A stretch of DNA of 64,000 nucleotides from Glomus cerebriforme (lineage: Eukaryota > Glomeromycota > Glomeromycetes > Glomerales > Glomeraceae), in NCBI GenBank assembly GCA_003550305.1, contig QKYT01000031.1, forward strand, positions 299,754 through 363,753. The letters run 5' to 3'. How positions within the stretch are numbered: position 1 is the first letter of the stretch; every line of letters begins with the position of its first letter. This document shows, in pieces, positions 11,515 through 22,963 of this stretch. Below the pieces are notes generated by a model. That model was not told where the DNA came from and did no database searches. It saw nothing but the letters and a program-made list of their open reading frames with translations. The translations under genes and the position numbers were made by a program.

Positions 11515-12110
11515 GGGAATATAAAAAGTTGTGGATTGGGAAATGGATCGTTGATAACATACTGGATATTTTTTTTTTTTATATTTTTGATTTTAAATAT
11601 TTTAAATATTTTGAAAATATGGATGAAATTGAGATTAAAAAATGGTAATAATGGTTTAATAATGGTTAAATATGTCAGTTGTGATTTAGTAAATGCTTTT
11701 TTTGGAGCAAGATGGTGGTTTTTTCATAGAATTATATATATTTGGGAACATTTTTTTCGTTACAATGTTTTTTTTTTCAAAATTATAAAGTTTTTTTACT
11801 AACATTTTTCAAATTTAGTTATTGCTTTCAAAAATGAACATTATTAGCAAAAAAAAAAAAAATTTACATACAAAAAAAAGATTTTATATACAGTAAAAAA
11901 ATGATTACAAAATTAGATTAGATTTGTACCTTTAAAAAAAAATTTTTTTAATATATATACAATTTCATAATTTATTTATTTATTACCGATTTAAAAATTT
12001 TTTAATATTTATTATATATTGTAAAAAATCATTGACGTTTTTAGTTGACGTTAGAATAAAAATATTCTAATTTTATCAAATAATATTATTTTTGAATGAA
12101 ACCAAGAATT
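11515..12110. other. 3' flank of the RRM gene
   Basis: AT-rich with A and T runs; likely 3' UTR followed by spacer before the tRNA. The open frame at 11536-11802 is aromatic-rich and unlike a conserved protein, so it is not called. Confidence 0.5.
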
Positions 12111-12183
12111 GCCTTCTTGGCTCAGTTGGCAGAGCGTCTGCCTAGTAAGCAGAAGGTCGTCAGTTCGATTCTGGCAGAAGGCA
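12111..12183 (+). tRNA. tRNA-Thr (anticodon AGT)
   Basis: A complete 73-base cloverleaf. The acceptor stem GCCTTCT pairs with AGAAGGC, with discriminator A at 12183. The D arm holds GGCTCAGTTGGCAGAGC, and the anticodon stem TCTGC/GCAGA carries loop CTAGTAA, which reads AGT. The T stem GTCAG/CTGGC carries loop TTCGATT. There is no intron and no encoded CCA, as expected in a eukaryotic nucleus. The internal A box (TGGCTCAGTTGG) and B box (around AGTTCGATTCT) would recruit TFIIIC. Confidence 0.97.
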
Positions 12184-12195
12184 TTTGATTAATAA

Positions 12196-12214
12196 TTTTT
12201 TTTTTTTTTTTTTT
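12196..12214 (+). terminator. RNA polymerase III terminator of tRNA-Thr
   Basis: A run of 19 T residues begins 13 bases after the discriminator base of the tRNA. Oligo-T is the standard Pol III stop. It lies about 107 bases upstream of the phosphatase start codon. Confidence 0.85.
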
Positions 12215-12320
12215 AACGGCGCAAGATTTGTGTTTGTTTTCAATGGAGCAATACGCCAAAATTTTAATTTAATTTAAACCGATTCATTTTCAAATTTTCA
12301 GTTTTTAAAAAAAAACCAAA

Positions 12321-13472
12321 ATGAAAGGTGTTAACTACCAAATGTTATATAATAAGAAAAAACATTTTTGTGATTTACTCAGTGTTAAATTTATAATATT
12401 AATATTATTTCTTACAGTATCACTTTGTGTTTTATTTTTATTTGCTATTAATGATATAGCAGAAAATAATATTCCTGCTAATACACATAGTTTTGAACCT
12501 CCTAGCATTAATTACACTTTACTTAATAAACTCGCAACTCCCTTTTCTCAAAAAAATTTGATTTTTATCGGAGATGTTCATGGAGCATTCGATGAACTTT
12601 TGAAGTTAATAAATAAAATTGATTATGACCCTTTAAAAGATCATTTGATTTTTGTAGGTGATTTAGTAGCAAAGGGACCAAAATCCATTGAAGTTGTTCG
12701 ATTGATTCGTTCTTTGGGAGCTAGTTGTGTACGTGGAAATCATGATGATAAAGTTTTGAAGTGGAAAAACTTATTAAATTTTTTAGATTCCAGAAAGATC
12801 GAATTAAATGAATATATTAAGGAGCATAATATATCCGAAGATATCGTAAAATCTGAACATGGATTATTAGCAAAGTCAGTCATGACAAATTCATGATAAA
12901 ATTTTTGTTAACTATGTATTAAATTTTATGATTTAATATATATTTTTTCATATTGTTAATTGTTAATTTTTCTTATAGGAAACTTGACGTAGAAACTTAC
13001 AATTATCTTCTTTCTTGCCCTATTATTTTGGACATTCCAGAATATAATTTATATGTCGTTCATGCTGGTTTACTACCAGATGTTCTATTATCTGAACAAG
13101 ATCCTTCTGACATAATGAATATGGTATTATTATTATTATTATTATTATTTTACGTTTATTTTAAATATACTATTCCACGCTTTTTTTTCATTTTGATGAT
13201 TTTTTTTTTAGCGTAATATTAAGGGCGACGGTAAACCTTCGAAGAGCAAAAATGAAGGTCATGCTTGGAGCAAATATTGGAACGCAGTACAGGAGAAATC
13301 TTCTTCACCTAGAACAGTAATTTACGGTCATGATGCTTCGAGGGGATTGAAAATAAAACCTTATAGTTTCGGACTTGATTCAAGATGCGTATACGGTGGA
13401 GAATTAAGTGCATTAATATGGAATGATAATAGAGAAATCAAAAGTGTTAAATGTAAACAATATGACAGTTAA
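12321..13472 (+). CDS. PPN2: PPN2/ALPH-type metallophosphatase (Ser/Thr phosphatase fold, membrane-anchored)
   Basis: Three exons (12321-12874, 12979-13123, 13212-13472) give 319 residues. A single hydrophobic helix at about 23-43 after a basic N-terminus predicts a type II membrane anchor. The metallophosphoesterase signature follows: GDVHG at 84-88, GDLVAKGP at 113-120, GNHDD at 139-143, then VVHAGLLPD and IYGHDASRG. The GDLVxKGP and GHDA forms are those of ApaH-like phosphatases, and the size and anchor match yeast Ppn2 (YNL217W), a vacuolar zinc-dependent endopolyphosphatase. Polyphosphate handling would suit a phosphate-transporting fungus, but that link is inference. Intron 2 carries an ATT repeat. 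Other ALPH enzymes act on mRNA caps, so the substrate is not certain. Confidence 0.84.
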
Positions 13473-13739
13473 AGATTCATTTTGAAGGAAATATACTGTT
13501 TACAATTGTTTTATTTTTAATTAATAGTTAGAACTCATTTTACACAGACTTTTATATTTGTTGATTTTCTCACTTTTTCAATAAATTTTACTTAGCAAAC
13601 CATTATCTGTGAAATTTTTAGATTTATTGGGGAACAATTCTTAGGCTATATAAAGAAACATTTGTGTTACACAAAATTAATAATTTTTAAGATCAAGATT
13701 AACGTAAAGGACTAAATTGTAAATTTTATTTCATACGTA

Positions 13740-15356
13740 ATGTCAGTTACTGTCCCGGAATATATTGACGCTTTCGATGCACGTTTGTATTTCGTTAGTT
13801 CTCTCAAGAAACTTAGTGTGAGCCAACAGACAATTCTCAAGTGCAGAAGTTTTGCACTCCGATACACGGACTGGTACGAAGATTTGTATCGCTGTATAAT
13901 CGAGGTCATGGAAGGTGGTAATGTCTGGTCGCGAATGTACCTTCTTTACTTCTTAGATAGTCTCATAGAAAGGTCTGAGCTTGTAAATTTTAAAGGATAT
14001 ACTGAATTTATCCTTGAAGATATTGAGAAAATCGTTGGCTTAGTCTGCAAAAAGCCCGAAGGGTCTGTTAATTTAGTGAATACATTAAAAACACTGGAAA
14101 GATGGCAGAACAAAAAATTTTTTGATCCTAATGTCATCGGGAAAGCCAAAGCTTCATTATTGGCGTGGAAGTCAGAACCTGAATACCCGCCAGAATTAAT
14201 CCTTACTGGAGCTGAAATAAAACAAAGAATGGAAGACGATAGAGAAAGAGCTAAGCTCCTTCGAGAAGATAGTTGGTGGGTTGATAAAAGCATAGAAGAT
14301 GGAGAAGCCTTAGCTTTATGGGAAGAAACATCGGATCTTGATGAAGGAGACTACTTAGATATTATAACGGAAAATATTAAACAAGATCCTAATTTTGAAT
14401 GGAAGAGCTTGTATGAAGAAGTAACAGCATGGAATAAAGAACAGACTAAACTTGAAAAAGAACTTGAAAAAGAAGATGAAAGAATAGCTGCAATGAATTA
14501 TGATTTTGGTAAGTTAATCTTTGTTAAAGATTTTATGTAAAATAATTTAATCCCTATCTTATAATAGAGCCTGTAATACACACCGACTTGCTTAGTAAGA
14601 TCCCAAGACCAGATCAAGTAAATTCTGAAAAGTATAAAGATCAGGTTTCTAAAAACTCAGAAGTACCAAGTAAAATACCAAGACTTAGGAAGGTACCTTC
14701 AAATATTCTGATTAATATGAATTCTGAAGAAGAGTCACTCCATGAGACTAAAGAGAAGATTTCTGAGTTTGAGTCCATGATAACGTCAGCATCATCGACG
14801 TTCGTAGCAACGCCCATAATAAATGTAGCATCCATAGCCGAAAATCGAATTAAAGTTAACAGTTCTGTCCCGGCTATTGTTATTTCACCTCCTAATCAAA
14901 CAGAGATTATACCAATCTCTCCGGAAAAATCAGGAACAAAAAGAATACATGGTGCCGATGATACCTTTCCGGGCATATCTGATGAACAGTCCAAACCAAA
15001 GAGAGCTCGTCCTGCTCACGAAGATCCTTCAACCACCTTGGGAACAAAAGAATCTGATTTCCAAGAGGTAAGGAGATGATAAGGTTTCGAAAGATTAATA
15101 AATAAAGAAGTAAAAATATAACATTTTTATTATTTTGTTTAAGTTGTCAGACCAAAATTCTTCGCATGTGAACGAAGAAGAAAACATTCGAGATTCGGAG
15201 GAAGCTGAAGTAGAAAATTCTAATAGTCATGCTCCCGAATCAAATCTTGAATTTCTTTTACAAGCAGTCGAATTGGTATCGCCGATGACTGAGGTTTCTC
15301 TATCTAAAGAAGATTCCCCATCCCGCGATGATTTTCATTTGATTGAAAAATTATAG
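13740..15356 (+). CDS. CTK3: CTD kinase gamma subunit (CTK3-like, CID domain)
   Basis: Three exons (13740-14508, 14568-15067, 15144-15356) give 493 residues. The N-terminal 140 residues form a CID-like helical domain, with LKCRSFALRYTDWYEDLYRC and RMYLLYFLDSLIERSE matching the Ctk3/Lsg1 pattern. A conserved-looking block at about 150-255 follows, with repeated Glu/Trp (DSWWVDKSIEDGE, ALWEETSDLDEGDY) and a charged helix. The rest, about 260-493, is Ser/Pro/Glu-rich and probably disordered, making the protein longer than yeast Ctk3 (about 300 residues). Ctk3 bridges cyclin Ctk2 and kinase Ctk1 in the complex that phosphorylates the RNA polymerase II CTD. The kinase partners are not in this window. 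Confidence 0.75.
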
Positions 15357-16431
15357 GGTATGTATTTTATATTTTTGTATTTGGTTTTTTTAGTTATCAG
15401 GACATTAAATTGGACATTCTCTTTCGTTATTTTAGCAAATACTATGATGTCTCTTTAATATAGTGGTTTCTCTTTGATGTTATAATTTTGATAAAGGTAC
15501 ATTATTTATTGTAACAAGAACTTTAAAATGTATTTATTATATTTTTTTTTATATATATATTAACTTTTATAAAATTTCTTTAAACAAAATAGTATCAGAA
15601 CTTTTGTAAATAACAATCAGAAATTAACAAAATAATATAGAAAAAATATATTATATTAGAAATATATTGATTTCAACAATAATAAAAAAATCATAAAACA
15701 TTCAAAATAATATTTTTGTTTTAATAAATTATGAAATTCATTCAACACAAATTTTGCGATCACATGATCGTAGTTTATAAAAATTATAATCCCTTTTAAA
15801 TAAAAACTTATAATATCATGATTAGTAATTTTAAAAAGACATTTATCGATAAAAGTTACACTCATCCATTTATAAAAAAAAAAAAAAAAATTGATTGAAG
15901 TATTATTTATAATTTGGCGGAGACATCAAATGGTCAAAATTATTCTATTCAAGACAAGGACGCAGCTCGAGAACTGACTGCGGTTCAAACATCACGTGAT
16001 AGATAACGTTTGTTCTGAAAGCAAGATATGCCAATGAGTATACTGTAGCCGCATAGGCTTATTCGAAAAATGTACCCGTATTATTGTTAAAAATAGCATA
16101 GCCATTAGGTTTATTGCTTTATTCTGTATTGAACATTATCAAAAGCCTACGTAATAATGTAGCAGAAGGCTCGATTCTTCAAGTACTAGAAGCTAATCTT
16201 TTCCTATATGAAGTAGAGTAACAACATATTATTAAATTGTAATATTAAATTGTATTTCCCATAGTGACCATAGTAATCGGATACAAGTTTCGTCTTAAGC
16301 ATAAGCATAAAAAAAATTAGACAGCATTTCATTTTATTTTGAGCTCAATCATAGTTGGCTGCGCCACAGTATAATACATGATCACCAAAGGTATTGTAAA
16401 TAATTATAATTAAACTATCATTTTAATAATT
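15357..16431. other. Convergent intergenic spacer, CTK3 / RPS3
   Basis: About 1.1 kb between two gene 3' ends. A TCACGTGA octamer is at 15992-15999, inside a less AT-rich patch (about 15955-16200) that is not part of any recognised gene. No RNA gene was identified, although an snoRNA or a long UTR could hide here. Confidence 0.45.
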
Positions 16432-17829
16432 TTAATAAGTACTTTCATAAGACTCAGAGAATTCTTGCTGCTGAACAGGAGGAGGTGAGGGAGCAACAGG
16501 AGTCTCTGTTGTAGGTTTTTGGAAGTCCTCGGAAATTGGCGCTGTAATGAGCGGCTCTTCCTTGGCATCCTATTTCAATAAAGTATTCAATATTAAGAGT
16601 GTGATAGAAAACTTAAATAATTATTAAAGTAATAAAAGAATTGACATACCGAAATATGAACCATATCGGGTAGAGGGTTCTTTGGTCCAGCTTTACCAGT
16701 TGGATCCTGATCCTAAAATAGAATTTTTCAGCGTTATTTTTATATGAAAAATACAATAAAATTTTATAATTAAAAAAATTTCCAGACTACTGTACCTTCA
16801 TGATCTTGACCTTAATACCCAAAACACCTTGCCTTAACATAACGTGTCGGATAGCAGTGTCTACATAATCACGAATTGGCTGACCGGAATGGATCATGAA
16901 CCCATCAACAAATTTCATAGATTTTGCACGGGCCGCACGTAATTTTCCAGATACAACCACTTCGCATCCTTTTGCGCCTGATTCCATAATGAAACGCAAA
17001 ACACCATAACAAGCTCTATATATTAAGATCAGAAAATTTATAAATAGATATTTTTTTATTTATTTATTTTTTTGATATACCTTCTTACAGCAAGACCGGC
17101 CAATAATTTGTATCGAAGAGATTCACACTGAGCAATAGCACAAAGTCCCCGGTTTTGTACTTTTTCAGCATATAACTCGACAGTATTTTCAGGGAATTTA
17201 AATCTTTTTTGAATAAGAGCGGTTAATTCACGAATTCTACGTCCTTTTTCACCAAGTACTTCTTGAGTATGAGTAGCACGGATTATAATTTCCGTACGAG
17301 CTGGTGTTACACGGACTTCTACACCAGAGTATCCTTCTTCGGCCAACTCACGTGTAAAAAATTCGTTGAGTTCGGCAAAGAAAACACCATCAGCAACGAA
17401 CTAATTGATTTTGTAAGATTTTCGCGAAAAAAAAATAAATAAAATAAGCAAATATTGTTATATTGGACAATGTTTTGGATAACAAGTTAATGAATACAAT
17501 TTGCTTTTTTTTTTATGTTTCTGAAATTCTAAAGGAATGTAAATTAATTAAATAAAAATTTGTATATAAATATATTTTTTATTATATAATTTATCTCACT
17601 TAATCTTGGATCAGGTTATCTTTAATTCCGTACATTATACCTTGGGTAAATAAGGTATTCAAACAAGAGGTGCCAGATATATGTATCATCATACCAAAAT
17701 ATAAAGTGAGATTATAAAATCATATCTTTAAAAAAATAATTTTATAAACTATTATTGATATCTATTCTAAATTCGTAATTAGATTATAAAATAATACTTT
17801 ACTTTTCTTTTCTTTGAGATTTGAGCCAT
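16432..17829 (-). CDS. RPS3: 40S ribosomal protein S3 (uS3)
   Basis: Five exons, read 17829-17803, 17400-17081, 17015-16796, 16712-16650 and 16569-16432, give 255 residues. The start [23 protein letters not shown] is diagnostic in its first 20 residues. The KH domain with GEKG (59-62) and the uS3 C-terminal domain ([35 protein letters not shown]) are intact. The tail is Pro/Gln/Glu-rich and slightly longer than in yeast (240) or human (243). S3 sits at the mRNA entry channel of the small subunit and also has DNA-repair-related activities in some species. The first intron (about 400 bases) follows only nine codons, which is common in ribosomal protein genes. It is divergent from BOS1. Confidence 0.98.
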
Positions 17830-18078
17830 TGTCCGTTATGAAATGCCTGAGCGATATATAATATATAAATAGCTAAAGAGGCAAGATGTAAGAGGAGGAA
17901 AAAAAAAATATCGTGGATGGATCAAAGATCAAATAGTGAACGATCCGCGGATCATCACAAGGTCAGGGAAGTATATTTGCCTAAAAATTTCCGAGCCAAT
18001 GGCCCAATGCCACCATTTTTATGGTAACTAATTTTTATTTATAGACCTTTCTAAAAAATTAATTTTTGGACACGAATC
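17830..18078. promoter_or_regulatory. Shared divergent promoter region, RPS3 / BOS1
   Basis: 249 bases between two outward start codons. A perfect 12-base palindrome GATCCGCGGATC lies at 17942-17953. Two CCAAT-type blocks (CCAATGG and CCCAATG) occur at about 17995-18010, close to the BOS1 side. Which gene each serves cannot be told from sequence. Confidence 0.5.
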
Positions 18079-19149
18079 ATGAATAATTTATACAAACACG
18101 CTTTAAAACAAGAGCAAAGTTTAACACAAGAATTAGGAAAATTTGAAAATGGCGATGATGTTTCTGTTGGTTTACAAGGTAAATATATCTTTAAGAATGA
18201 CGGTTTGATAAATTTGTTTACTAATTTACTCTGAACGTTTTAATTAGGACAAATATCAGCAAGTCTCATAGCGTTAAAACGAACGATAGATGATTATGAT
18301 AGTCTTGCCAAAAGAGAAATGATTCTTGTTAAGCAAGAAAAAGCTTTTGCGTAAAATATTTTATTTATTATTAAAATAATGTGGTGAATTTCACAAGTTA
18401 TATTTCAAACGGTTTAATTAATTTCTTTACATACTTGTTATAGTAATATAAGTAAATTAAGGGATGATTATAATGAATTCAAAGTTCAATTTGAACGGCT
18501 AAAACAACGTGAATCCAACAAGGCACGTCATAATTAATCTTAAAAAAAAAGAAAAGAAAAAATTATATAAGAAACAAGTATTAATATTAAATTTTTTGTA
18601 AAATTAGATTACGCAAAATAATAGAGCAGAACTATTAGGACGAAGACATAATACATCCACGGTATTTTTTTGAATTACTTAATATTAAGAAGATTTTATT
18701 TTTAATCGATTCCATTTAATTAAAGTTTCTTAATTTTAAAAAAGCCAGAATACCCTTTTCAACAACGTGAATATACAAGGGAACAACATGCATTGCGAGA
18801 ACATGATTTTTTAAATGAAACAGATTCAAAACTTGACGAATTTATATCGCATGGAAGGGATGTGCTTAATAATATATATGATCAAAATAATACCTTGAAG
18901 GTTAGATTATTTATGATTTTATTTTAAATTATATATAGCTAAGATATTTTATTAAATTTTTATTTATATGAATTTTTTTTTTTATAGAATGCTCAAAGGA
19001 AAATGCTTGATGCAGCAAATACGCTTGGATTATCTCGAAGTGTTATTCAATATATTGAACGTCGTTCTGCTCAAGATAAATGGATATTTATAGCAGGAGC
19101 TATCGTTACTTTATTTAGTATGTGGGCAATTGTACATTATTTAACATAA
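18079..19149 (+). CDS. BOS1: ER-Golgi v/Q-SNARE BOS1 (membrin family)
   Basis: Six exons (18079-18178, 18248-18350, 18444-18522, 18608-18661, 18745-18900, 18988-19149) give 217 residues. It opens MNNLYKHALKQEQSL. The centre has RAELLGRR, as in Bos1 and membrin. The SNARE helix runs through about 130-190 (LREHDFLNETDSKLDEFI ... RKMLDAANTLGLSRSVI), and a single C-terminal membrane anchor (WIFIAGAIVTLFSMWAIVHYL) ends the protein. It acts in fusion of ER-derived vesicles with the Golgi. The intron after exon 3 has a GC donor (AAG|GCACGT) with a normal AG acceptor; GT donors nearby would put stops in frame. Length matches membrin (about 212). Confidence 0.92.
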
Positions 19150-21132
19150 GATAATTTATAATTTAAAAAAGAAATTTATCAAGTATAATTTTAAGACATA
19201 TGACACTTTATTAATTAATAATCGAATCCTTATCGTGGAGTAATTCTTTTGGAGGCATTCATACCTTCAATAAAATATCTTTAGTATTCTGTGAAAATTT
19301 TGATATTAAAAGCATTACATATATTTATAAAATTTAACGTTAAATGGCTATAACTCATTCTTTGATGAGATTTATCATATTTGAAAATAGAAATATATAC
19401 TGATACAATTATGAACATTCGTGTAGAATAATTTAACAAATAGACCAAAAATATCAAGTAATTTATTTGACCTATTGATTCATTTGATGTGTTAAAAAAT
19501 GATTGTTAATTAATATCTTTAATATAAATAAATACCTAATCAAAAATAATATTTGTGGATTTTAAAATTTACAAAAATTAATCAATACCTTAGATGATTG
19601 GTTTAATAAAAGGACATGATTTATATATTTAAATTATTGTAATTATCGATAAAACTAATCAAACTTTCATATCAACAATAATTTTATAATATTTGTCCAA
19701 AAAATTTTCCGAACCTATTAAAGTAATAAAATTGATTGTGATTTATACTGTATATTATATATAATCATCATGATAAAAAATTTACGTAGGATTCTGAAAT
19801 TGAGAAAACTCAATCTACTTACAAACTTTCATTTATTAACAAACTTCTAAAAAAAGAAATAGAATCATAAATCGAAGGTTTTTAACAAGAATGGTTAAAA
19901 TCAAATTGAAAAAAATTATATTTTTTAAAAGCTTATCAGTTATGCTTTAATTTTATGATCACACTTTTTAATGAAAATGGATAATTCAATACATTTTTTT
20001 TCTGCAATTTTTTATTGCAATTCCAAGTATCATGCAAAAAGTAGTAAATGTTGTTATAAGGGAATCCATATTTAATTACTACGCCCATTCTTTTTGTAAA
20101 CACGTAGAAAATATAAGAAACATTATAATATATTTTAGGTATCTTATTTTGAGGAAACCAACATGCAATCTATTGGTATGAATTATATAACTAAAAAGGA
20201 CTAAATTACCCAGGAATTTCGCTGATTTATTAAAAAATTCAAAAGCTTTTCTTTCATTTTTTTCAACCCCTATTCAAGCAAACCTTAATTAAACCGAATT
20301 TTTGTTGATGACATTTAGCTATTTTCCATTATGAAACTGAATAACTTATCTTTCTATAACACGCCATAGCAAATTTTTTATTGATCAGCATAGATTATTG
20401 AGAATATTCCTTGTCTAACGATGTTTGTTATGTAAAAAAAAACACTGTTTTATTTATCTGTCACTTTGTTTATTAATCATTGTTAAACATTTTAAATATC
20501 ATAATATAATTTATCTTTCGTTAATAAAGAACCGATAACTAATAGCTTCCAAATTTGGAGTGGAATAATAATTAACTAGAGTGCCGCTGATCACCACGTT
20601 TACATATCCTTGTTCCCTATACAAAGTCTTGAAGATATGAACAACGAATAAATTTGTTCTTTTTTTTTTATAAAAAAAATAATAATAATAAAATAAAAAT
20701 AAACAAAGAAATTTCAGGATTTTAATTATTACGTTTCGAAAACTTTATTTCCCCTTATAGGTTCGTAACTTCATTCGATTATCTCACTTCAAATTAACTT
20801 TGAATTCCATTCTAAGCAACAAACAGTAGTACGAATGAACTTCTCTAGAAAGTAAAATAAAGACAATAATGTTGATTCAATGATTGACGTTGGCTTTGTT
20901 CAAATAATATATAATGAATATTAATTCACGACAAACCAGGTTTCTTCACTTGTTTTTTTAAGTCTCGAAATTGAAATTTCGATTAATCCTATTTCAAATA
21001 ATAATCCCTGGTGGATTTTTCTCTTTTTTAAAAACAATTACATCCAACTTCTCAAAAAAATTATCCTTTCAATCGCTTTAAATTATTATCTTTCCCAACT
21101 TTCATTAATACAACGAAAAAAAACTAAAGAAA
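19150..21132. other. Long AT-rich intergenic region
   Basis: About 2 kb with no recognisable coding block on either strand, no RNA gene and no clear repeat. The last 500 bases are slightly richer in CT-tracts and may hold the promoter and 5' leader of the membrane protein gene. Confidence 0.5.
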
Positions 21133-21630
21133 ATGGCAAACACTACATGGATCTTATTAAACACGCTGCGCGTGCTCTCAATCCTATCATTGATGCTAGT
21201 AATAGCAACTTGTATAATAGTAAATGTAAAAGGATTTCATGGCTTGGGCCAAAGTAATACAATATTCCAATTTTTCGATCGATGTTTTATTGCTTTAGAA
21301 GCATTGGTCTTAATATTCACTGAAATGGGATGGCCAAAACGAATTTTCCGTTGGTTTCCAATGTTAGATGATTCTCACACTTGGACTTTTTTTGGTTTCT
21401 TACAAATTGTTATGGGTTCATTTATTCTTGGTTATGATAGTGGAATAAATAGTGATAAATTCTTGGGTCATGGTTTGTTCATTTTCATTGTTGTACCTGG
21501 TTGGTTTGTATTTATTATTGGAATAATTTATATGTTATGTGGTGCTTTTGGTGGACAATCTTTAAAATCTAAACGAAGAATTGGAGGTAAAAATTCTGAA
21601 AAATCTCATCCTCCTCCATACGTTGTATAA
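21133..21630 (+). CDS. Four-helix membrane protein (DUF7598-like), PPPY tail
   Basis: One exon, 165 residues. Four hydrophobic segments are visible at about 15-32, 46-63, 84-100 and 113-137. The pattern RVLSILSLMLV near the start, EMGWP between helices 2 and 3, and FFGFLQIVMG in helix 3 resembles a small family of fungal integral membrane proteins (DUF7598). That assignment is from memory of the pattern and is moderate only. The cytosolic tail is basic (SLKSKRRIGGK) and ends HPPPYVV, which contains a PPxY motif of the type bound by Rsp5/Nedd4 WW domains. Function is unknown. Confidence 0.6.
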   Translation: MANTTWILLNTLRVLSILSLMLVIATCIIVNVKGFHGLGQSNTIFQFFDRCFIALEALVLIFTEMGWPKRIFRWFPMLDDSHTWTFFGFLQIVMGSFILGYDSGINSDKFLGHGLFIFIVVPGWFVFIIGIIYMLCGAFGGQSLKSKRRIGGKNSEKSHPPPYVV

Positions 21631-22156
21631 ACTAAATTAATTGTAAAAAAAAAAAGTTTTTTTAATAGTGTCTTCTTATGTGCAAAAATATATATATAAT
21701 TCATGTTATTTTCTTTCAGTTTACGTAATTTTTTTTTTTATTTTTTAAAAAAGTGGATGTTAGTTATAATAAAGAGAAAAATCCCCGATTGTCTTTTTAA
21801 TGGGGTTTAATATAGGATTAATCATGTAAATTTTCATTAAAATGATATAAATTATAAAATAGATTTTAAATACAGTAAATTTTTTATATGATAAATACAT
21901 AGCATTATACTATTTATTCTTAATTAGAGGACCTTGAATTTCTTTGAATTCTTACATCTCCCGCTTATATGTTCTTTGATCAGACTTACGGACCCTGTTA
22001 ATTAAACGTTAGAATCTATTAAATTACGATAATTATAATTAGAATAAATTATTCAGTAGAAAAATTAGTAATTCACGTGATAGTTGATAACTATAATATA
22101 CAGAAATTCAACGTTTTTTTTACGCGTCTTTTATATAAAAACTATTTGAAATTGTA
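21631..22156. other. Intergenic with TCACGTGA octamer upstream of PSF1
   Basis: About 525 AT-rich bases, probably the 3' UTR of the membrane protein gene and the promoter of PSF1. TCACGTGA occurs at 22073-22080, 77 bases before the PSF1 start. ACGCGT, the MCB core that drives G1/S genes in yeasts, occurs at about 22122-22127, fitting a replication gene; this link is inference. Confidence 0.45.
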
Positions 22157-22741
22157 ATGTATGCAAATTCTGTGATCCGCCCTTTACTTGACATCACAAA
22201 AAGAGCACAAGAAACCAAGAATATATTGTTCTATGAGAGGGATAAAGTCCAAGGAATATGTGAAGAAATAAATCTCTTAAAACAAGAAACTGAAAACCTT
22301 AACGATAATAATAACGAGTATTCGAGTCAAGAAAGAATATACGTTTATAATACTATTCAAAAAAAAGAATTGAATGCAATTCAATTATATCATTTTCAAA
22401 GAATTCAAAAAAACAAAGAAGCTGCAAGTAGAGAAACGCGTTTGGCTCAAAATGAGTTAAATAGATTATCTGATCGAGAACGTTCATTTTACAATAAATA
22501 TGAACAACTTATTCATAATTATAAAAGTAAATGTCCAGAATCTCTTTACATATCCAATGAATTACATGCACCTAGAAAACCTTATGTGATCGTTCGAGTA
22601 ATTGAAAATGTTGGAGAAGTGATGACAAATAATGGTATTATCGAATTACTTAAAGGAAGTCAAACTATGGTTAGAGAAGCTGATTCAAACATAGCAAAAT
22701 TGATAAGGTTGGGATACCTCAAAAAAATTGATAGCTATTAA
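22157..22741 (+). CDS. PSF1: GINS complex subunit PSF1
   Basis: One exon, 194 residues, close to the usual 196-208. The N-terminal helical A-domain begins MYANSVIRPLLDITKRAQE and continues through long charged helices. The small C-terminal B-domain (about 140-192) reads PYVIVRVIENVGEV, NNGIIELLKGSQTMVREAD and KLIRLGYLKKI, which matches Psf1 and not Sld5, Psf2 or Psf3. GINS joins MCM2-7 and Cdc45 to form the CMG helicase at the replication fork, and the Psf1 B-domain is needed for CMG assembly. The protein is Asn-rich at about 47-53, as is common in this genome. Confidence 0.9.
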   Translation: MYANSVIRPLLDITKRAQETKNILFYERDKVQGICEEINLLKQETENLNDNNNEYSSQERIYVYNTIQKKELNAIQLYHFQRIQKNKEAASRETRLAQNELNRLSDRERSFYNKYEQLIHNYKSKCPESLYISNELHAPRKPYVIVRVIENVGEVMTNNGIIELLKGSQTMVREADSNIAKLIRLGYLKKIDSY

Positions 22742-22963
22742 TGAAATGATATATTGAAATGGAAAGTATTGATAGACCATTTATATTGTAAATGTTAAAT
22801 TACAAAAATTAAATACTATTTCTATTCTCTGAAGTTTTTCTGAAAGAACACAAAATTTTATAATTATGTATTTTGGAAATTATGCTTTTCTTATTATTTT
22901 ATATATGTTATGTGGTATAATGTAATAAAAGAAACTTTTCAATCGCAATAATTTGAAAATTTG

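Noticed and set aside
11536..11802. Plus-strand 88-codon frame after the RRM gene
   Set aside because: Runs of Phe/Ile/Leu from T-rich DNA in a likely 3' UTR; no motif or splice partner.
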